A stretch of 64,000 bases of DNA from Cyanobacteria bacterium OH_CBrB_359 (GCA_023433065.1 JAEZET010000003.1:186001-250000); one strand, 5' to 3'; counted from the first letter of the stretch, positions 46,258-56,406 are shown. Numbers and translations: made by a program. The notes: generated by a model from the letters alone, not told the origin.

Positions 46258-47619
46258 TTAATTATTTATTATTCCAAAAACAGCCATCCTATGTAATAAA
46301 TGCCTATATTGTGATGGTTTTAAATCTTGCAGAATTCCTGCAAATTTTGAAGGCCTTAAATAAAATTTTCTATAGGCTCTAGCAAGAGCCTGCTCAAGAT
46401 TTTTTGATGTTAACCCGTCAGGAACCCAATTAGGTTTTACAAACGAGGTATTGGAATAACTCAGATTACATTTGTAGTTTTTGTTTTGCCAAAGCGCACA
46501 TCCGGGTATGATATCTAAAATTGAAAAGAATGCTCTATCCAGTTTTGACTTCAAAGCAAAGTTTATTGTTTCTTCAATTGTTGATTTGTTTTCACCCGGT
46601 AGACCAAAGATAAAATTGCCCCTGGTAGTTATTCCGACACTATGCAGGGTATTAATCGCTTCATCTATTTGTTGAATAGTTTCATTTTTTCCAATTTGGT
46701 TTAATATTTGATTATTTGCGGACTCAATACCTATTACTACTTGATAGCAGCCTGCATTTTTCATTAATTTGGCCATCTCTTCTGTTAAAGAGTCAGCCCT
46801 GATACCGTTTATGCAGCTCCAGGGGATTTTTAGATTATTTTCCAACATTAAATTATACAGTTTTTTAGCATAATCAGGATTTACAATAGGGTTGTCATCA
46901 ATAAATTGAATTTCTTTGACGCCGTATTCGTTTACAAGAAGTTTTATTTCTTCAATAACGTTTTCAGGTGATCTGAATCGGACTTTATGTTTGTAGAAAA
47001 AAGGGCTGGCACAAAATTTGCAAGCTCCGCAGCACCCTCTTGAAGTCATTATTGGGGCTATGGGAAATTTTTTAGAGACTGTGCCCATCGGCACTAACGG
47101 GTATTTTTTGGGATCAATTTGAGACCAATCCGGGAATGGAATAGAATCAAGGTTTTTAATTAAATCGGTTGTTTCGTAATGTTCCTCAGAGTTTAAATCT
47201 GACATTTTATAAACGCCTTTTATTGTTTTGTTGTCAAAGTTGTTTAACAACAAATTGCATAAGGCTTCTTCTCCTTCACCGCAAATTACGAAATCGCATT
47301 TCGTTTCTTTCAGAGTTGTATAAGGTAGAAATGTCGGGTGAACACCTCCTATTATAACTTTCATTCCATTTCTTTTTAACTCAAGAGATAAATCTTTTGT
47401 CTCTCTATAGAATGCTGATAGGCATGTTATTCCTACACAGTCGGGTTTGATATCTTTAATCTTTTTTAAAAGCTTTTTATAATCATATTTATAAAGTAAA
47501 TTATCCAATATGACAGTTTCTATTCCTCTCATTTTTAGATAAGAAGACAGATACCCCATTCCAATATGTGGTGATATGACTGTTGATTCGTAGTTTGGAC
47601 GAATTAAAACTATTCTCAC
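46258..47619 (-). CDS. Cobalamin-dependent-type radical SAM enzyme (BchE/HpnP-like), copy 2
   Basis: A 453-residue paralogue of the enzyme at 39901, with the same features at identical residue numbers: GGVHPTF at 91-97 and cluster cysteines 196, 200 and 203, here in RGCCGACKFC. The B12-binding domain has GMGYLSSYLKMRG and FVICGEGEEAL. IPFPDW, GLPGENKSTI and a C-terminal YLRPSKF region follow. The start is GTG, with a weak GAGAT site. It is convergent with the YcaO-linked radical SAM gene, 4 bases apart. An extra Cys at 197 adjoins the first cluster cysteine. Substrate unknown. Confidence 0.88.
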   Translation of the reverse strand: MRIVLIRPNYESTVISPHIGMGYLSSYLKMRGIETVILDNLLYKYDYKKLLKKIKDIKPDCVGITCLSAFYRETKDLSLELKRNGMKVIIGGVHPTFLPYTTLKETKCDFVICGEGEEALCNLLLNNFDNKTIKGVYKMSDLNSEEHYETTDLIKNLDSIPFPDWSQIDPKKYPLVPMGTVSKKFPIAPIMTSRGCCGACKFCASPFFYKHKVRFRSPENVIEEIKLLVNEYGVKEIQFIDDNPIVNPDYAKKLYNLMLENNLKIPWSCINGIRADSLTEEMAKLMKNAGCYQVVIGIESANNQILNQIGKNETIQQIDEAINTLHSVGITTRGNFIFGLPGENKSTIEETINFALKSKLDRAFFSILDIIPGCALWQNKNYKCNLSYSNTSFVKPNWVPDGLTSKNLEQALARAYRKFYLRPSKFAGILQDLKPSQYRHLLHRMAVFGIINN

Positions 47620-47751
47620 TACAAAATAATCTCTTTTTGCTTGTGCAATATGGATTGTAGCATGTCACAAAAGGGCAGTCAATGGCTTTGTTGTTGACTT
47701 TTGTTGTATAATTATATCAGGTTTAATTATCATATGAAGTAAAGAGTTAAA

Positions 47752-49557
47752 ATGGCGAATAATGAGTCAGTATTAATTTTCCCTCCACTGGCATATCCAA
47801 TGAGCCCTTATTTATCAGTTCCTTTGCTTGTCGGGCAATTAAAAGCAGCAGGTTTTGACGCAATAGGACAAGATTATAATGCAGATTTTCATAATGATTC
47901 TTTGAGTTCTGTCAATTTAATAAAATCTATTGATAAGTCAAATTTATATTTGAAAGATCTATCAAAAGCTTATAAAAAGTTTACAAGCGCTGATTCAGCT
48001 TTTAAGAAGATGAACTATGAAGACAAACTCTTTCTTTTAAAAAAAGAGAATATAGAAGAATTTTTTAGCAAAAATAAGAATATTGAACAAACAGTAGGTT
48101 TTATTGATGAGGCAGTTAAAATAATAAAATCTAATAAAGATTTCTATGATCCTGAGTTAGCAATAAAAGCTATTGATACAATAGCTTTAGCTCTTGAGAT
48201 ATTTTTCTTACCTTATTCTCCCGCCCAGACTTATTTAACTGTTAAAAAACCTTATTTTTCTCTTAATTATGATGATATAGATTATCAATGTTCTCATCGG
48301 GAATTTAATCCTTTTATTGAATATTTTGAAAATAAAATTTCAGAACATGATTTTATAAATACTAATTTTGCAGCAATATCCGTGCCGTATGCCATTCAGC
48401 TTGTTCCTGCTCTTACATTGGCTAAAGAATTAAAAAAACAGACAAAAGCTCATATTAATATTGGCGGCAATCTTGTAAATAGAGTTATTGATGCTTTTGC
48501 CAATAATAAAGAAGTTTTTAGTGACTACGTTGATTCTGTTTCTATAGGCGAGGGAGAGGTTTCCATTATAGAATTGGCTGAATATGTTAATAGCAAAGCC
48601 CCTATTGAAAGCGTTAGCGGTTTATATTATCTAAATTCAAATGGTGTACTTAAAAATAATAAAAAACCCGAAACTTCCAAAATAAAAACTAGGTACAATG
48701 TGGATTTTACGGGATATAATTTCAAAAGCTATTTTTCTCCGGAAGTGATAATGCCAATACAGTTTTCTAAAGGTTGTTATTGGGGAAAATGCACATTTTG
48801 TGATATTTCACATGGTAAACCTTACTTTGAAGTTTGCAGTATAGATGAAGCTATAAATCAAATAGAATTCTTCATAACAAAGTACAACATAAAAAAATTT
48901 GAAATAATTGATGAAGCTATTTTGCCTGAGTATTTTGATGAATTAGCGGATAAAATATTAGAGAAAAATATTGATATCGAATTTTTTGCATATGCACGTC
49001 TTGAAGAAGGTTTTAATGAAAAGGTTTTAAGAAAACTGAACAAAGCCGGTTTGCGGCTGGTTCAATGGGGATACGAAACCGGCTCTCGTAAGATTTTAAA
49101 AGATATGAACAAAGGCATAAACCCTGATATAAGAACTGAAGTACTCAAAAATACAAGCGAGAATGGCATTTGGAATCAGATTATGATGATTGTTGGCTTT
49201 CCTACTGAAACAGAAGAGGATTTAATTAAGACTTTAACTGATTTTATACAAAATCGAGATATGATGAATTCAGTTGTTTTTCACAAATTTAAACTGGAAA
49301 AACACGCTCAAATATGCTCTGATTACGAAAAATTGAATATAAGCACAATAGAAAATTTAGAAGAGTTTTCACCTGTAAATTCATTTAAAAAAATCATTAA
49401 TAATAAGAAGATTTCTGCAGAAAGAAAAGAAAAAAATGATATAATAAAAAATATGATTTTGGATGAATTATGGATAAAATTGATATGCGAAGAGTATATT
49501 TTCCTATATCTTTGTCATTATTCATTAGAATGGCTAAAAAATAAAAAAACTATTTGA
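47752..49557 (+). CDS. Third member of the 600-aa radical SAM family
   Basis: A 601-residue relative of the enzymes at 24841 and 28489, more divergent. It starts NESVLIFPPLAYPMSPYLSVP, has HINIGGNLVNR and IGEGEVSIIEL, and has cluster cysteines 342, 347 and 350 in CYWGKCTFC (again C-x4-C-x2-C), then IIDEAI, WGYETGS and GFPTETEED. The N-terminal region is cobalamin-binding-like without DxHxxG. AAAGAG precedes the ATG. It has no component A or C next to it. Instead it heads a run with three membrane proteins (gaps of 19, 29 and 34 bases), suggesting a role in surface-polymer synthesis. Confidence 0.83.
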   Translation: MANNESVLIFPPLAYPMSPYLSVPLLVGQLKAAGFDAIGQDYNADFHNDSLSSVNLIKSIDKSNLYLKDLSKAYKKFTSADSAFKKMNYEDKLFLLKKENIEEFFSKNKNIEQTVGFIDEAVKIIKSNKDFYDPELAIKAIDTIALALEIFFLPYSPAQTYLTVKKPYFSLNYDDIDYQCSHREFNPFIEYFENKISEHDFINTNFAAISVPYAIQLVPALTLAKELKKQTKAHINIGGNLVNRVIDAFANNKEVFSDYVDSVSIGEGEVSIIELAEYVNSKAPIESVSGLYYLNSNGVLKNNKKPETSKIKTRYNVDFTGYNFKSYFSPEVIMPIQFSKGCYWGKCTFCDISHGKPYFEVCSIDEAINQIEFFITKYNIKKFEIIDEAILPEYFDELADKILEKNIDIEFFAYARLEEGFNEKVLRKLNKAGLRLVQWGYETGSRKILKDMNKGINPDIRTEVLKNTSENGIWNQIMMIVGFPTETEEDLIKTLTDFIQNRDMMNSVVFHKFKLEKHAQICSDYEKLNISTIENLEEFSPVNSFKKIINNKKISAERKEKNDIIKNMILDELWIKLICEEYIFLYLCHYSLEWLKNKKTI

Positions 49558-49576
49558 ATATTTTAGGTAGTAGAGA

Positions 49577-51187
49577 GTGAACGAGAGTAAATTAAAAAAT
49601 AACATAAAAAAGTTTGGAATAAGTTTGTCTTATATAATAATTTTTATTTTGACACTATTTATTTCAATATCATTTTTTAAGACTAATTGCTATTATCTTG
49701 ATGATGATATGTCTATTTTTTACGGCTATAATTTGGAGCCTTATCATGGCGTATTTCCAATAGTTTTAATAAACAGGTTTTTTGGGTTTACATTACCTCA
49801 TTTGTTGCATATTCACCCTCAAAATTTTTTAATTGGCGCAGGCAGTATTATATTAGCAACTTTGTTTTCACTGGTAGCATTATCAATTAGCTCAATTAGT
49901 TTTAATAAAAAGAAGTATAATATATTGTATCCTTTTGTTTTTTTACTGGTTTTTGGATTTATATACAAACAAATTTTTACGATATCAATTTGTGAATTTT
50001 TAATTAGAGAAGGTTTTTATCGTTTTTTATTTCCATTTATTTTTTATTCTTTGCTTCTGATTAAAATAATGGATTTATTTACCAAAAGTGCCTTACCTTC
50101 AAAAAAAGATATAACGATACTTTCTTTTTACAGTTTTTTGTTGGCATGTATGGGAGAAGTATTTGCTTTCACTTCATTTTTTACTTTAATTTCAGTTATT
50201 GCGGTTATATCTCTTTCTTTATCTAATTCAGAGCTTAACCTTAGCAAAAAAGAGCGTATTAAAAAGTTGGCAACGCTATTTTTTCCTATACTGTTTTCAC
50301 TTTTAGGAACAATAATTTTGGTTTCAAATCAAGGCTTTTTAAATCATGTTAACATTAAGATTACCGGGTATGATGTTTCAGAACATTGGTTTGATTTTTT
50401 AAGTATAAAGTATTTTTTAATTGACTTTATAAAATATGTATTCTTATTCCACAGAAAAGTAATATGTGCCTTAGTGCTAATTACTATACTATTTTATAAA
50501 TATCTAAACTTTGAAAACAAAAGGCTGTTAATCCTTGCAGATATTGTTATGTCGTCTATACTTGCATTTAATATTGCGTTATATGTTATGGGGTCTACAC
50601 AATATTTTGGCGGATTTTGGGTTAGGCATCCTGATATGATTTTATTGATTCTCATTTTTACAATAATTGTTTTAATGTTTATGATAAGAATTTTAATTAA
50701 TCTTTTAGAAGGCTTGTCTGATAAAAATTTAAAAAACAACGTTCTTATTTTTGTTTTTATATTTTTATTAATGCAGAATTTAACATACTTGAAATATAAT
50801 AACGATTCATATACCAGAATTGCTTTACCTCTAAAGAAGATGAGAGAGGCAGTATATGTACGTGATAAGTTAATGCTATTTTATACGTATAAAAATCAAA
50901 AAGTCATACTGCCATATTATGTTTATTACATTAATCTTTGGAATATCTACAATCAAGTCCCTTATGAAAATTATGAAAAAAATGCCAGGGTCGAGGAATG
51001 CTATTATGAAGGTTATTTTAATGATGTTTATGGCCTAAAAAAAATTGAGTATGGTTTTGATGAAGATAATATTGCTTTAAAAAAGTTCAAAGAAGCTGGT
51101 GGTTCTCTAACTAACGATGAAATAAAAGCTTCTGATTTCCAAAAATTGTTAGATAAAGATTTTGTTTTAAATATTCAAAAAAAATAG
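49577..51187 (+). CDS. Polytopic membrane protein of the LLHIHP type
   Basis: A 536-residue protein with about 11 membrane helices and a soluble C-terminal region of about 120 residues. LDDDMSIF near residue 42 supplies acidic residues in the first outer loop, and PHLLHIHPQNFLIGAG near 75-90 is shared almost exactly with the protein at 57256. The C-terminal region has tyrosine-rich stretches. The layout is GT-C-like, but the family is not established. The start is GTG, preceded by AGGTAG. Second gene of the run headed by the radical SAM gene at 47752. Confidence 0.7.
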   Translation: MNESKLKNNIKKFGISLSYIIIFILTLFISISFFKTNCYYLDDDMSIFYGYNLEPYHGVFPIVLINRFFGFTLPHLLHIHPQNFLIGAGSIILATLFSLVALSISSISFNKKKYNILYPFVFLLVFGFIYKQIFTISICEFLIREGFYRFLFPFIFYSLLLIKIMDLFTKSALPSKKDITILSFYSFLLACMGEVFAFTSFFTLISVIAVISLSLSNSELNLSKKERIKKLATLFFPILFSLLGTIILVSNQGFLNHVNIKITGYDVSEHWFDFLSIKYFLIDFIKYVFLFHRKVICALVLITILFYKYLNFENKRLLILADIVMSSILAFNIALYVMGSTQYFGGFWVRHPDMILLILIFTIIVLMFMIRILINLLEGLSDKNLKNNVLIFVFIFLLMQNLTYLKYNNDSYTRIALPLKKMREAVYVRDKLMLFYTYKNQKVILPYYVYYINLWNIYNQVPYENYEKNARVEECYYEGYFNDVYGLKKIEYGFDEDNIALKKFKEAGGSLTNDEIKASDFQKLLDKDFVLNIQKK

Positions 51188-51216
51188 TAAATCGTATACA
51201 CTGAGGATTCTTATTA

Positions 51217-52719
51217 ATGCTTAAAAAACAACCAATATATCAAATATTATCTCTCTTTATGATAATTTTATTAGTTTTTGGAAGTATTTTTTTAAGGATT
51301 CATATATGGCAAGATGCGGGTGGCTTCTATACAGATGAAGGTTCATTGATATTGAATATACAAGAGCGAGGATATCTTCAGCTGTTTCTTCCTTTAGACT
51401 ATGCTCAATGTTGTCCTGCTTTATTTCTGGTTCTTGCAAAAATAATTTACTCTGTAAATGGAGTAATTAATGAAGCTAACTTGCGTTGTATACCTTTGAT
51501 GTTTTCAATATTTTCTTGTTTATTATTTGCTATAATTTCTTTTAGAGTATGTAATAATTTATTTTCCAGAATATTTGCAATAGTATTTTTGGGTTTGAAT
51601 CGTTCATTACTTCAATATTCCCAAGAGTTTAAACAATATTCCAGTGATGTTTTCTTTTGCCTTTTAGTGATACTTATTGCTATTTATCTTAAAGACAAAA
51701 GTTTGGATAAAAAGAAATTATTTATTCTGGGACTTTTGGCATCAGCTTTAGTCTGGGCTTCTTATACATCTATATTTGCCGTTTGTGCGGGGGGATTGGC
51801 TTATATCTTAATAAAAGATCAAAAAAACCTCAAAACTAAACTGAAAAATGGACTTTATTTTGCCTTGCCATATTTTCTTAATTTTGTAGTAATGCTTAAA
51901 ATTAACGGAATAGGAACATTGACCAATAAAACCATACAGTTTTTTTGGAGTAATTATGAATGTTTTTTTCCGACAAGTCCTATGCATTTATTTGCTTTTT
52001 TGAAGTTCATTATCTGGGATAGTGACAAGATAACAATTGTTTGCAGTATTTTAGCATTATTTGGAATTTTTTATCTAGTTAAATATCAAAAATATTTATC
52101 GATTTTGTTGCTTGGAATTCTAGGTTTTGCAATTTTGTCGGGGCTATTAAAGTTATACCCCCTAGCGCCGAATAGAGTTTCATTATTTTTAATTCCGGTA
52201 TTTATTCTTATTATTGCAAAGGCATTCGATTTTATATCGTTTAAAACAATCAATAAGTCTTTGATATCTGTTCCTATAATCGTATCATGGTTATGGATTT
52301 TTTATAGTATGGATATTTTTAACCAAATTAAGTATTATTATTCAACCAAAATGATTTTTAAACAGACAACTGCTAAAGAATATGTTGATATTTTGAGCAA
52401 AGTTAAAGTTAACCCTGATGATATAGTATATGTAGATATGGGTAGCCAGAATGTTTTTGAGCTTTATCTGAAAGAAAAAAATATGAAGCTGAATAACTAC
52501 TTTTTTGAAACCCGTTGGGATGATATTAATATTACATTCAATCATTTGCCGTTAAATAAATGCATACATATATACCATAGCCCATATAACCCTAACCCGT
52601 TTGCGTACGAGGCTATACAAAAACAGATTAATGCTAATTGCAAAATAATTGAGGAGCAAAAAACGGACTCAGGTACTTATATTAAATGTTTAAAAATAAG
52701 TAAGCACAATGTTAAATAA
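51217..52719 (+). CDS. GT-C family membrane glycosyltransferase
   Basis: A 500-residue polytopic protein. FYTDEGS in the first outer loop provides Asp40-Glu41, and QYSQEFKQYSSDVF is the second marker; both parallel LWMDES and FFSQEFKPYCLDV in the protein at 36341, so they are paralogues. It has about 11 helices and a soluble end with a Cys-containing tail. It should transfer a sugar from a polyprenyl phosphate donor on the outer side of the membrane. Acceptor unknown. Third gene of its operon; GAGG lies upstream of the ATG. Confidence 0.8.
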   Translation: MLKKQPIYQILSLFMIILLVFGSIFLRIHIWQDAGGFYTDEGSLILNIQERGYLQLFLPLDYAQCCPALFLVLAKIIYSVNGVINEANLRCIPLMFSIFSCLLFAIISFRVCNNLFSRIFAIVFLGLNRSLLQYSQEFKQYSSDVFFCLLVILIAIYLKDKSLDKKKLFILGLLASALVWASYTSIFAVCAGGLAYILIKDQKNLKTKLKNGLYFALPYFLNFVVMLKINGIGTLTNKTIQFFWSNYECFFPTSPMHLFAFLKFIIWDSDKITIVCSILALFGIFYLVKYQKYLSILLLGILGFAILSGLLKLYPLAPNRVSLFLIPVFILIIAKAFDFISFKTINKSLISVPIIVSWLWIFYSMDIFNQIKYYYSTKMIFKQTTAKEYVDILSKVKVNPDDIVYVDMGSQNVFELYLKEKNMKLNNYFFETRWDDINITFNHLPLNKCIHIYHSPYNPNPFAYEAIQKQINANCKIIEEQKTDSGTYIKCLKISKHNVK

Positions 52720-52753
52720 CTATTGATTGATATAAAAGGAGAGATAGCCTGTT

Positions 52754-54403
52754 ATGAATTTAAAAGAAAATATTTCAAATTTATTCTCAAAGTACACATC
52801 TTTTTTAAAAGTCTTTTTTGAGCCATTTAATAAAAAACAACAAATATTTTTTATTCTTGCTGCATCGTTCCTTTCGTTATTCATTATTGTAACAAGGTAT
52901 TTTTTATATACTGAAAGTTATGTTTGGAATACCGGTTTTTTCTTAATGGGATTATTTTTTACCTTTCTATATTCATTTATAGTTTTCAATGGAATAATAT
53001 TTTTGATTGATTTTTTAAGGAAGAAAAATTTTTATTTAACTATTTCTCAAACAAAAGAGAAACTTGATACAAAATGTGTTTTAAAATATGCTTTTGGATG
53101 TTTAGTAGTCTTATTAATATACTTAGCGGCTTACTTCCCCGGTGCAATATATTCTGATAATTGTGAGCAATGGAAATCCGTACAAAGTTTCATATTTGAA
53201 GACTGGCACCCTGTTCTTCATACTCTTATAATATGGCTATTTACAAGAATATATAACCACTATAGTTTTTTTATATTTTGCCAGATTTTGTTATTTAGTT
53301 TTTCAATTGGTTATTTAATTGCGACAATGAAATCCTGGGGTTTTAATAAAGTTATTTTAAATTTAGTATTTGCTTCTGTTATTATGAACCAAATGACCAG
53401 AAATATTATGACTTGTGCGGTTAAAGATTGTATGCTCGCCGTATTTGTTGTTTTTCTATTTACTTTATGTATGAATATTTATTTTTCTAAGGGCAAATGG
53501 ATAAAAAATAATTTTAACATAGTGATATTTGCAATTTGTGTTTCATTTGTTTCTTTAATGAGGCATAATGCAGTTTTGCTCACTTTCCCATTTTTATTTA
53601 TTTTATGGAAAGTTTATGCAAAAGACATAAAACAAATTAAAATTGCGGTCTTTTTGTCATTATTATTTATATTTTTGATAAAAGGTCCTTTATATTCGGC
53701 TTTGGATACCCAAAGACCTGATAATTTTTTTGAAGAAAGCATTAGTATGCCAATGACTATTATTAGTGATGTCTATATTAAAAATCCTAAAGCTATAACT
53801 CCAATGACTATGGAGTTGATAAAAAAAATTGCGGATGAAGAAAAATGGCATAGAGTTCATGTAATGAGCCATTATGTATATATTAGATTTGAAACAGATG
53901 CTTGTAATATTATCAAAAAGGTGCCTTTGAAAAACTTTGTTAAAATGACCATTGATACTATAAAAGCTGACCCATATAATTCTATGGTTGCTGTCAGAGA
54001 TATAACTGATTTGGCCTGGAAGTCGCAGGGGACTCCTGAGGGTGTTTTTAAGATTGATTATCAAGGAGAGTCAATAGGGTATTTTTATAAAGAATTGCCA
54101 TTTCAAAAATATTTTAAGTTTATAGTTAATGTTTTCGATACGGCTTTTAATCTGCCCATTTTAAATATGCTGTTAATGATGACCGGCGTTCAGATGATGT
54201 TGCTAATGTTTTTTGGCTTACTTTCATATTATAGAAACGGTTTAGCACCTTTACTTTATGTTATTCCTACTATTATTTATAATTTTGGAACAATGTGGTA
54301 TTTATGTAATGATGATTACAGGTATTTTTATTTTAATGCTGTAGTTACAATTCCTGTTATATTTATTTTATTAGCTCAGCAAACCAAAAAAGAAAAGGAT
54401 TAA
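52754..54403 (+). CDS. DUF6020-like polytopic membrane protein (GT-C-like)
   Basis: A 549-residue protein with about 12 helices. The first large outer loop has AYFPGAIYSDNCEQWKSV and DWHPVLHTLIIW, the pattern of DUF6020-type proteins found in glycan loci (YPG...D...Q..Q, then WHP..HT). An asparagine/arginine-rich second loop (MTRNIMTCAVKD) and a long outer loop before the last helices follow. A GT-C fold and a role in glycan assembly or lipid-linked sugar transfer are inferred. GGAGAG precedes the ATG. Last gene of the run, convergent with the gene at 54409. Confidence 0.7.
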   Translation: MNLKENISNLFSKYTSFLKVFFEPFNKKQQIFFILAASFLSLFIIVTRYFLYTESYVWNTGFFLMGLFFTFLYSFIVFNGIIFLIDFLRKKNFYLTISQTKEKLDTKCVLKYAFGCLVVLLIYLAAYFPGAIYSDNCEQWKSVQSFIFEDWHPVLHTLIIWLFTRIYNHYSFFIFCQILLFSFSIGYLIATMKSWGFNKVILNLVFASVIMNQMTRNIMTCAVKDCMLAVFVVFLFTLCMNIYFSKGKWIKNNFNIVIFAICVSFVSLMRHNAVLLTFPFLFILWKVYAKDIKQIKIAVFLSLLFIFLIKGPLYSALDTQRPDNFFEESISMPMTIISDVYIKNPKAITPMTMELIKKIADEEKWHRVHVMSHYVYIRFETDACNIIKKVPLKNFVKMTIDTIKADPYNSMVAVRDITDLAWKSQGTPEGVFKIDYQGESIGYFYKELPFQKYFKFIVNVFDTAFNLPILNMLLMMTGVQMMLLMFFGLLSYYRNGLAPLLYVIPTIIYNFGTMWYLCNDDYRYFYFNAVVTIPVIFILLAQQTKKEKD

Positions 54404-54408
54404 GCACT

Positions 54409-56406
54409 TTAATCTTTAATATAGATGTAAACAGGTATTTTGGTTGCCGCATTATAGATATTTGTTTTATTTATATATTCCGGTATGTTTATATCAGTGT
54501 ATAATACAAAGTTTTTTTCATCTTTTAAAATTCTATTACATTTAAAATAAAAATCGCTGTCATTTATATAGTTAATTTTTGGATTTCTTTTGTAAAAATT
54601 ACCTGTATTTGGCGGAAAAATTATATTATCATCTGCGCTCATTACATAAACTTTTTTACCGTTTTCTAAATATTTTCCCGCATCTTTATATGCTAAATCC
54701 ATTATTTGGGCTAAGTATCCTACATTAGCTTTTCTGATGATTTCAAAGTTATGGGAGTTAAATGTTCCGATAAATAAAATTAGTAGAGTAACTCCGAGGT
54801 ATTTTGCTTTGGTTTTAATTAAATAAGAGATAATTATTGTCATAAAGATTATAAATGCAGGATAAACAGCCATGAAATACCTGAATACGAGAATTGATTT
54901 ATGTATAGAAAATAAGAAAGCGAATGAGAACATTATGAGTATTAATGAAAAACAATAAGTTAATATTGAAAAAGAGATGTTGTTATTAAATTTTGAATTA
55001 AATTCTTTTTTATAAAAGTAAATTATAAGATAAGATATTAAAAATATTGCCAAAAGCCAGTAAAATCCAAAGAAACTAAGAGTTATATCATTTATTACTT
55101 TTAATGAAAATGGCTTAATCCAGGAATTATAACCTGGCATTGAAATAGCGTTGTATCCTGTATGTATAAAATAAACTACGAATATTGACAAGGAAATTAA
55201 ATTTACCCATATAAATTTTTTGATTTTATATGTTTGAGATGTTTTAAACAAAAGTATTAATCCAAAGATAAGATTAAAGAAAAATACAAAAGTTTCATAA
55301 TAGTGAGAATTAATTGCCACGATACTTATCAAACAATATAAGATGTAGTCTTGAATTTTATCATCAGTCATTATTTTAAATAAGTAATATGCCATCAATG
55401 AAGTTAAGAGTATTAATAGACCATAAGTTCTTATTTCTTGTGAGTAATAAATGTAATATGAATTTATACTTGTAATAAAAAGACCTGCAATTGCTGTACT
55501 TTTATCAAAATATTTGTTTAAAAAAATGTAGGTGACAATTAGAGAAATAACCCCAATTAAAAATGGTAACGCTTTTATTGCTATAATTGAAGTTCCTAAT
55601 AATAAAGTCCAAAATCTTACTAAAATAAAATAGAACGGGGGATTTCCAATATCACTGTAAACTATTCCAAAAGGTTGATGAGGGCTTCCATAATAGAATA
55701 CTGTAAAAAATTCATCGTACCATAGCGGGTCGTCAGTTAAACCATTTAATCTTAGTAATATCGCAATTGTTAAAATCAGCGGCAATAATATATAATAAAT
55801 ATTAATTTTTTTAAATATGGTAATTTCCCTTCTATTAAACTCATAATATAAAATTGAAGTTAAAAAAATTATTATAGGAAAAATAAAAAGAGATGCGGAT
55901 TGAAAAAATCCTAAGATGAGAATCATTATTGTGTTAAAATAACCCGAAAAATTTATCGAATTTGTGTGATTGTTTTTGATTATATTTGTTAAATCATAAA
56001 CATTATAACTATTAGGGTTATCTTGTTGTGATTTAGAGAAAGTTTCTTTTGTTTTGGATAAATTGTCATAATTATCTATGATTATTAATGAAGTGTCTTT
56101 ATAGATATAAACATTTGGTAAATTATCTGATTCTTCCTGTAGAGTGTATAGCTTGATACTTTCTATGTTTTTATTTTGAAGTTCGGCTTGGTAAGTATTA
56201 TCAATCAGATTCATTTTAATATATTTACCGTTGGCAGTTATGAAAGTATCATTTGTTTTGCTTTTGTCAATATTAAAAGTTATTGTTTCGTATAAAGGTT
56301 TATAGATATTTAACTTTATTGAATCCGCCTTTTTTATGAATGTAAAAAATAAGCTTGAAATAAAAACAATAATCGATATGAAAAATATAAGATTTTTATT
56401 TTTCAT
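54409..56406 (-). CDS. Large GT-C family glycosyltransferase with N-terminal extension
   Basis: A 665-residue membrane protein. The first 200 residues hold a signal-anchor helix, a soluble predicted beta-rich domain and a membrane helix pair. Then the GT-C core begins with LWYDEFF (Asp-Glu pair), SDIGNPPFYFILVRFW and YYSQEIRTYGLL, as in ArnT/PMT-like transferases. I use the ATG at 56406 because GGTGG lies five bases upstream; a GTG three codons earlier is possible. It overlaps the GT2 gene by 11 bases, and the pair fits a polyprenyl-phosphate sugar synthase plus a transferase that uses its product. Confidence 0.82.
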   Translation of the reverse strand: MKNKNLIFFISIIVFISSLFFTFIKKADSIKLNIYKPLYETITFNIDKSKTNDTFITANGKYIKMNLIDNTYQAELQNKNIESIKLYTLQEESDNLPNVYIYKDTSLIIIDNYDNLSKTKETFSKSQQDNPNSYNVYDLTNIIKNNHTNSINFSGYFNTIMILILGFFQSASLFIFPIIIFLTSILYYEFNRREITIFKKINIYYILLPLILTIAILLRLNGLTDDPLWYDEFFTVFYYGSPHQPFGIVYSDIGNPPFYFILVRFWTLLLGTSIIAIKALPFLIGVISLIVTYIFLNKYFDKSTAIAGLFITSINSYYIYYSQEIRTYGLLILLTSLMAYYLFKIMTDDKIQDYILYCLISIVAINSHYYETFVFFFNLIFGLILLFKTSQTYKIKKFIWVNLISLSIFVVYFIHTGYNAISMPGYNSWIKPFSLKVINDITLSFFGFYWLLAIFLISYLIIYFYKKEFNSKFNNNISFSILTYCFSLILIMFSFAFLFSIHKSILVFRYFMAVYPAFIIFMTIIISYLIKTKAKYLGVTLLILFIGTFNSHNFEIIRKANVGYLAQIMDLAYKDAGKYLENGKKVYVMSADDNIIFPPNTGNFYKRNPKINYINDSDFYFKCNRILKDEKNFVLYTDINIPEYINKTNIYNAATKIPVYIYIKD

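Noticed and set aside
53690..54064. 124-aa frame opposite the DUF6020-like gene
   Set aside because: Antisense to a gene with clear family motifs and no own signals.
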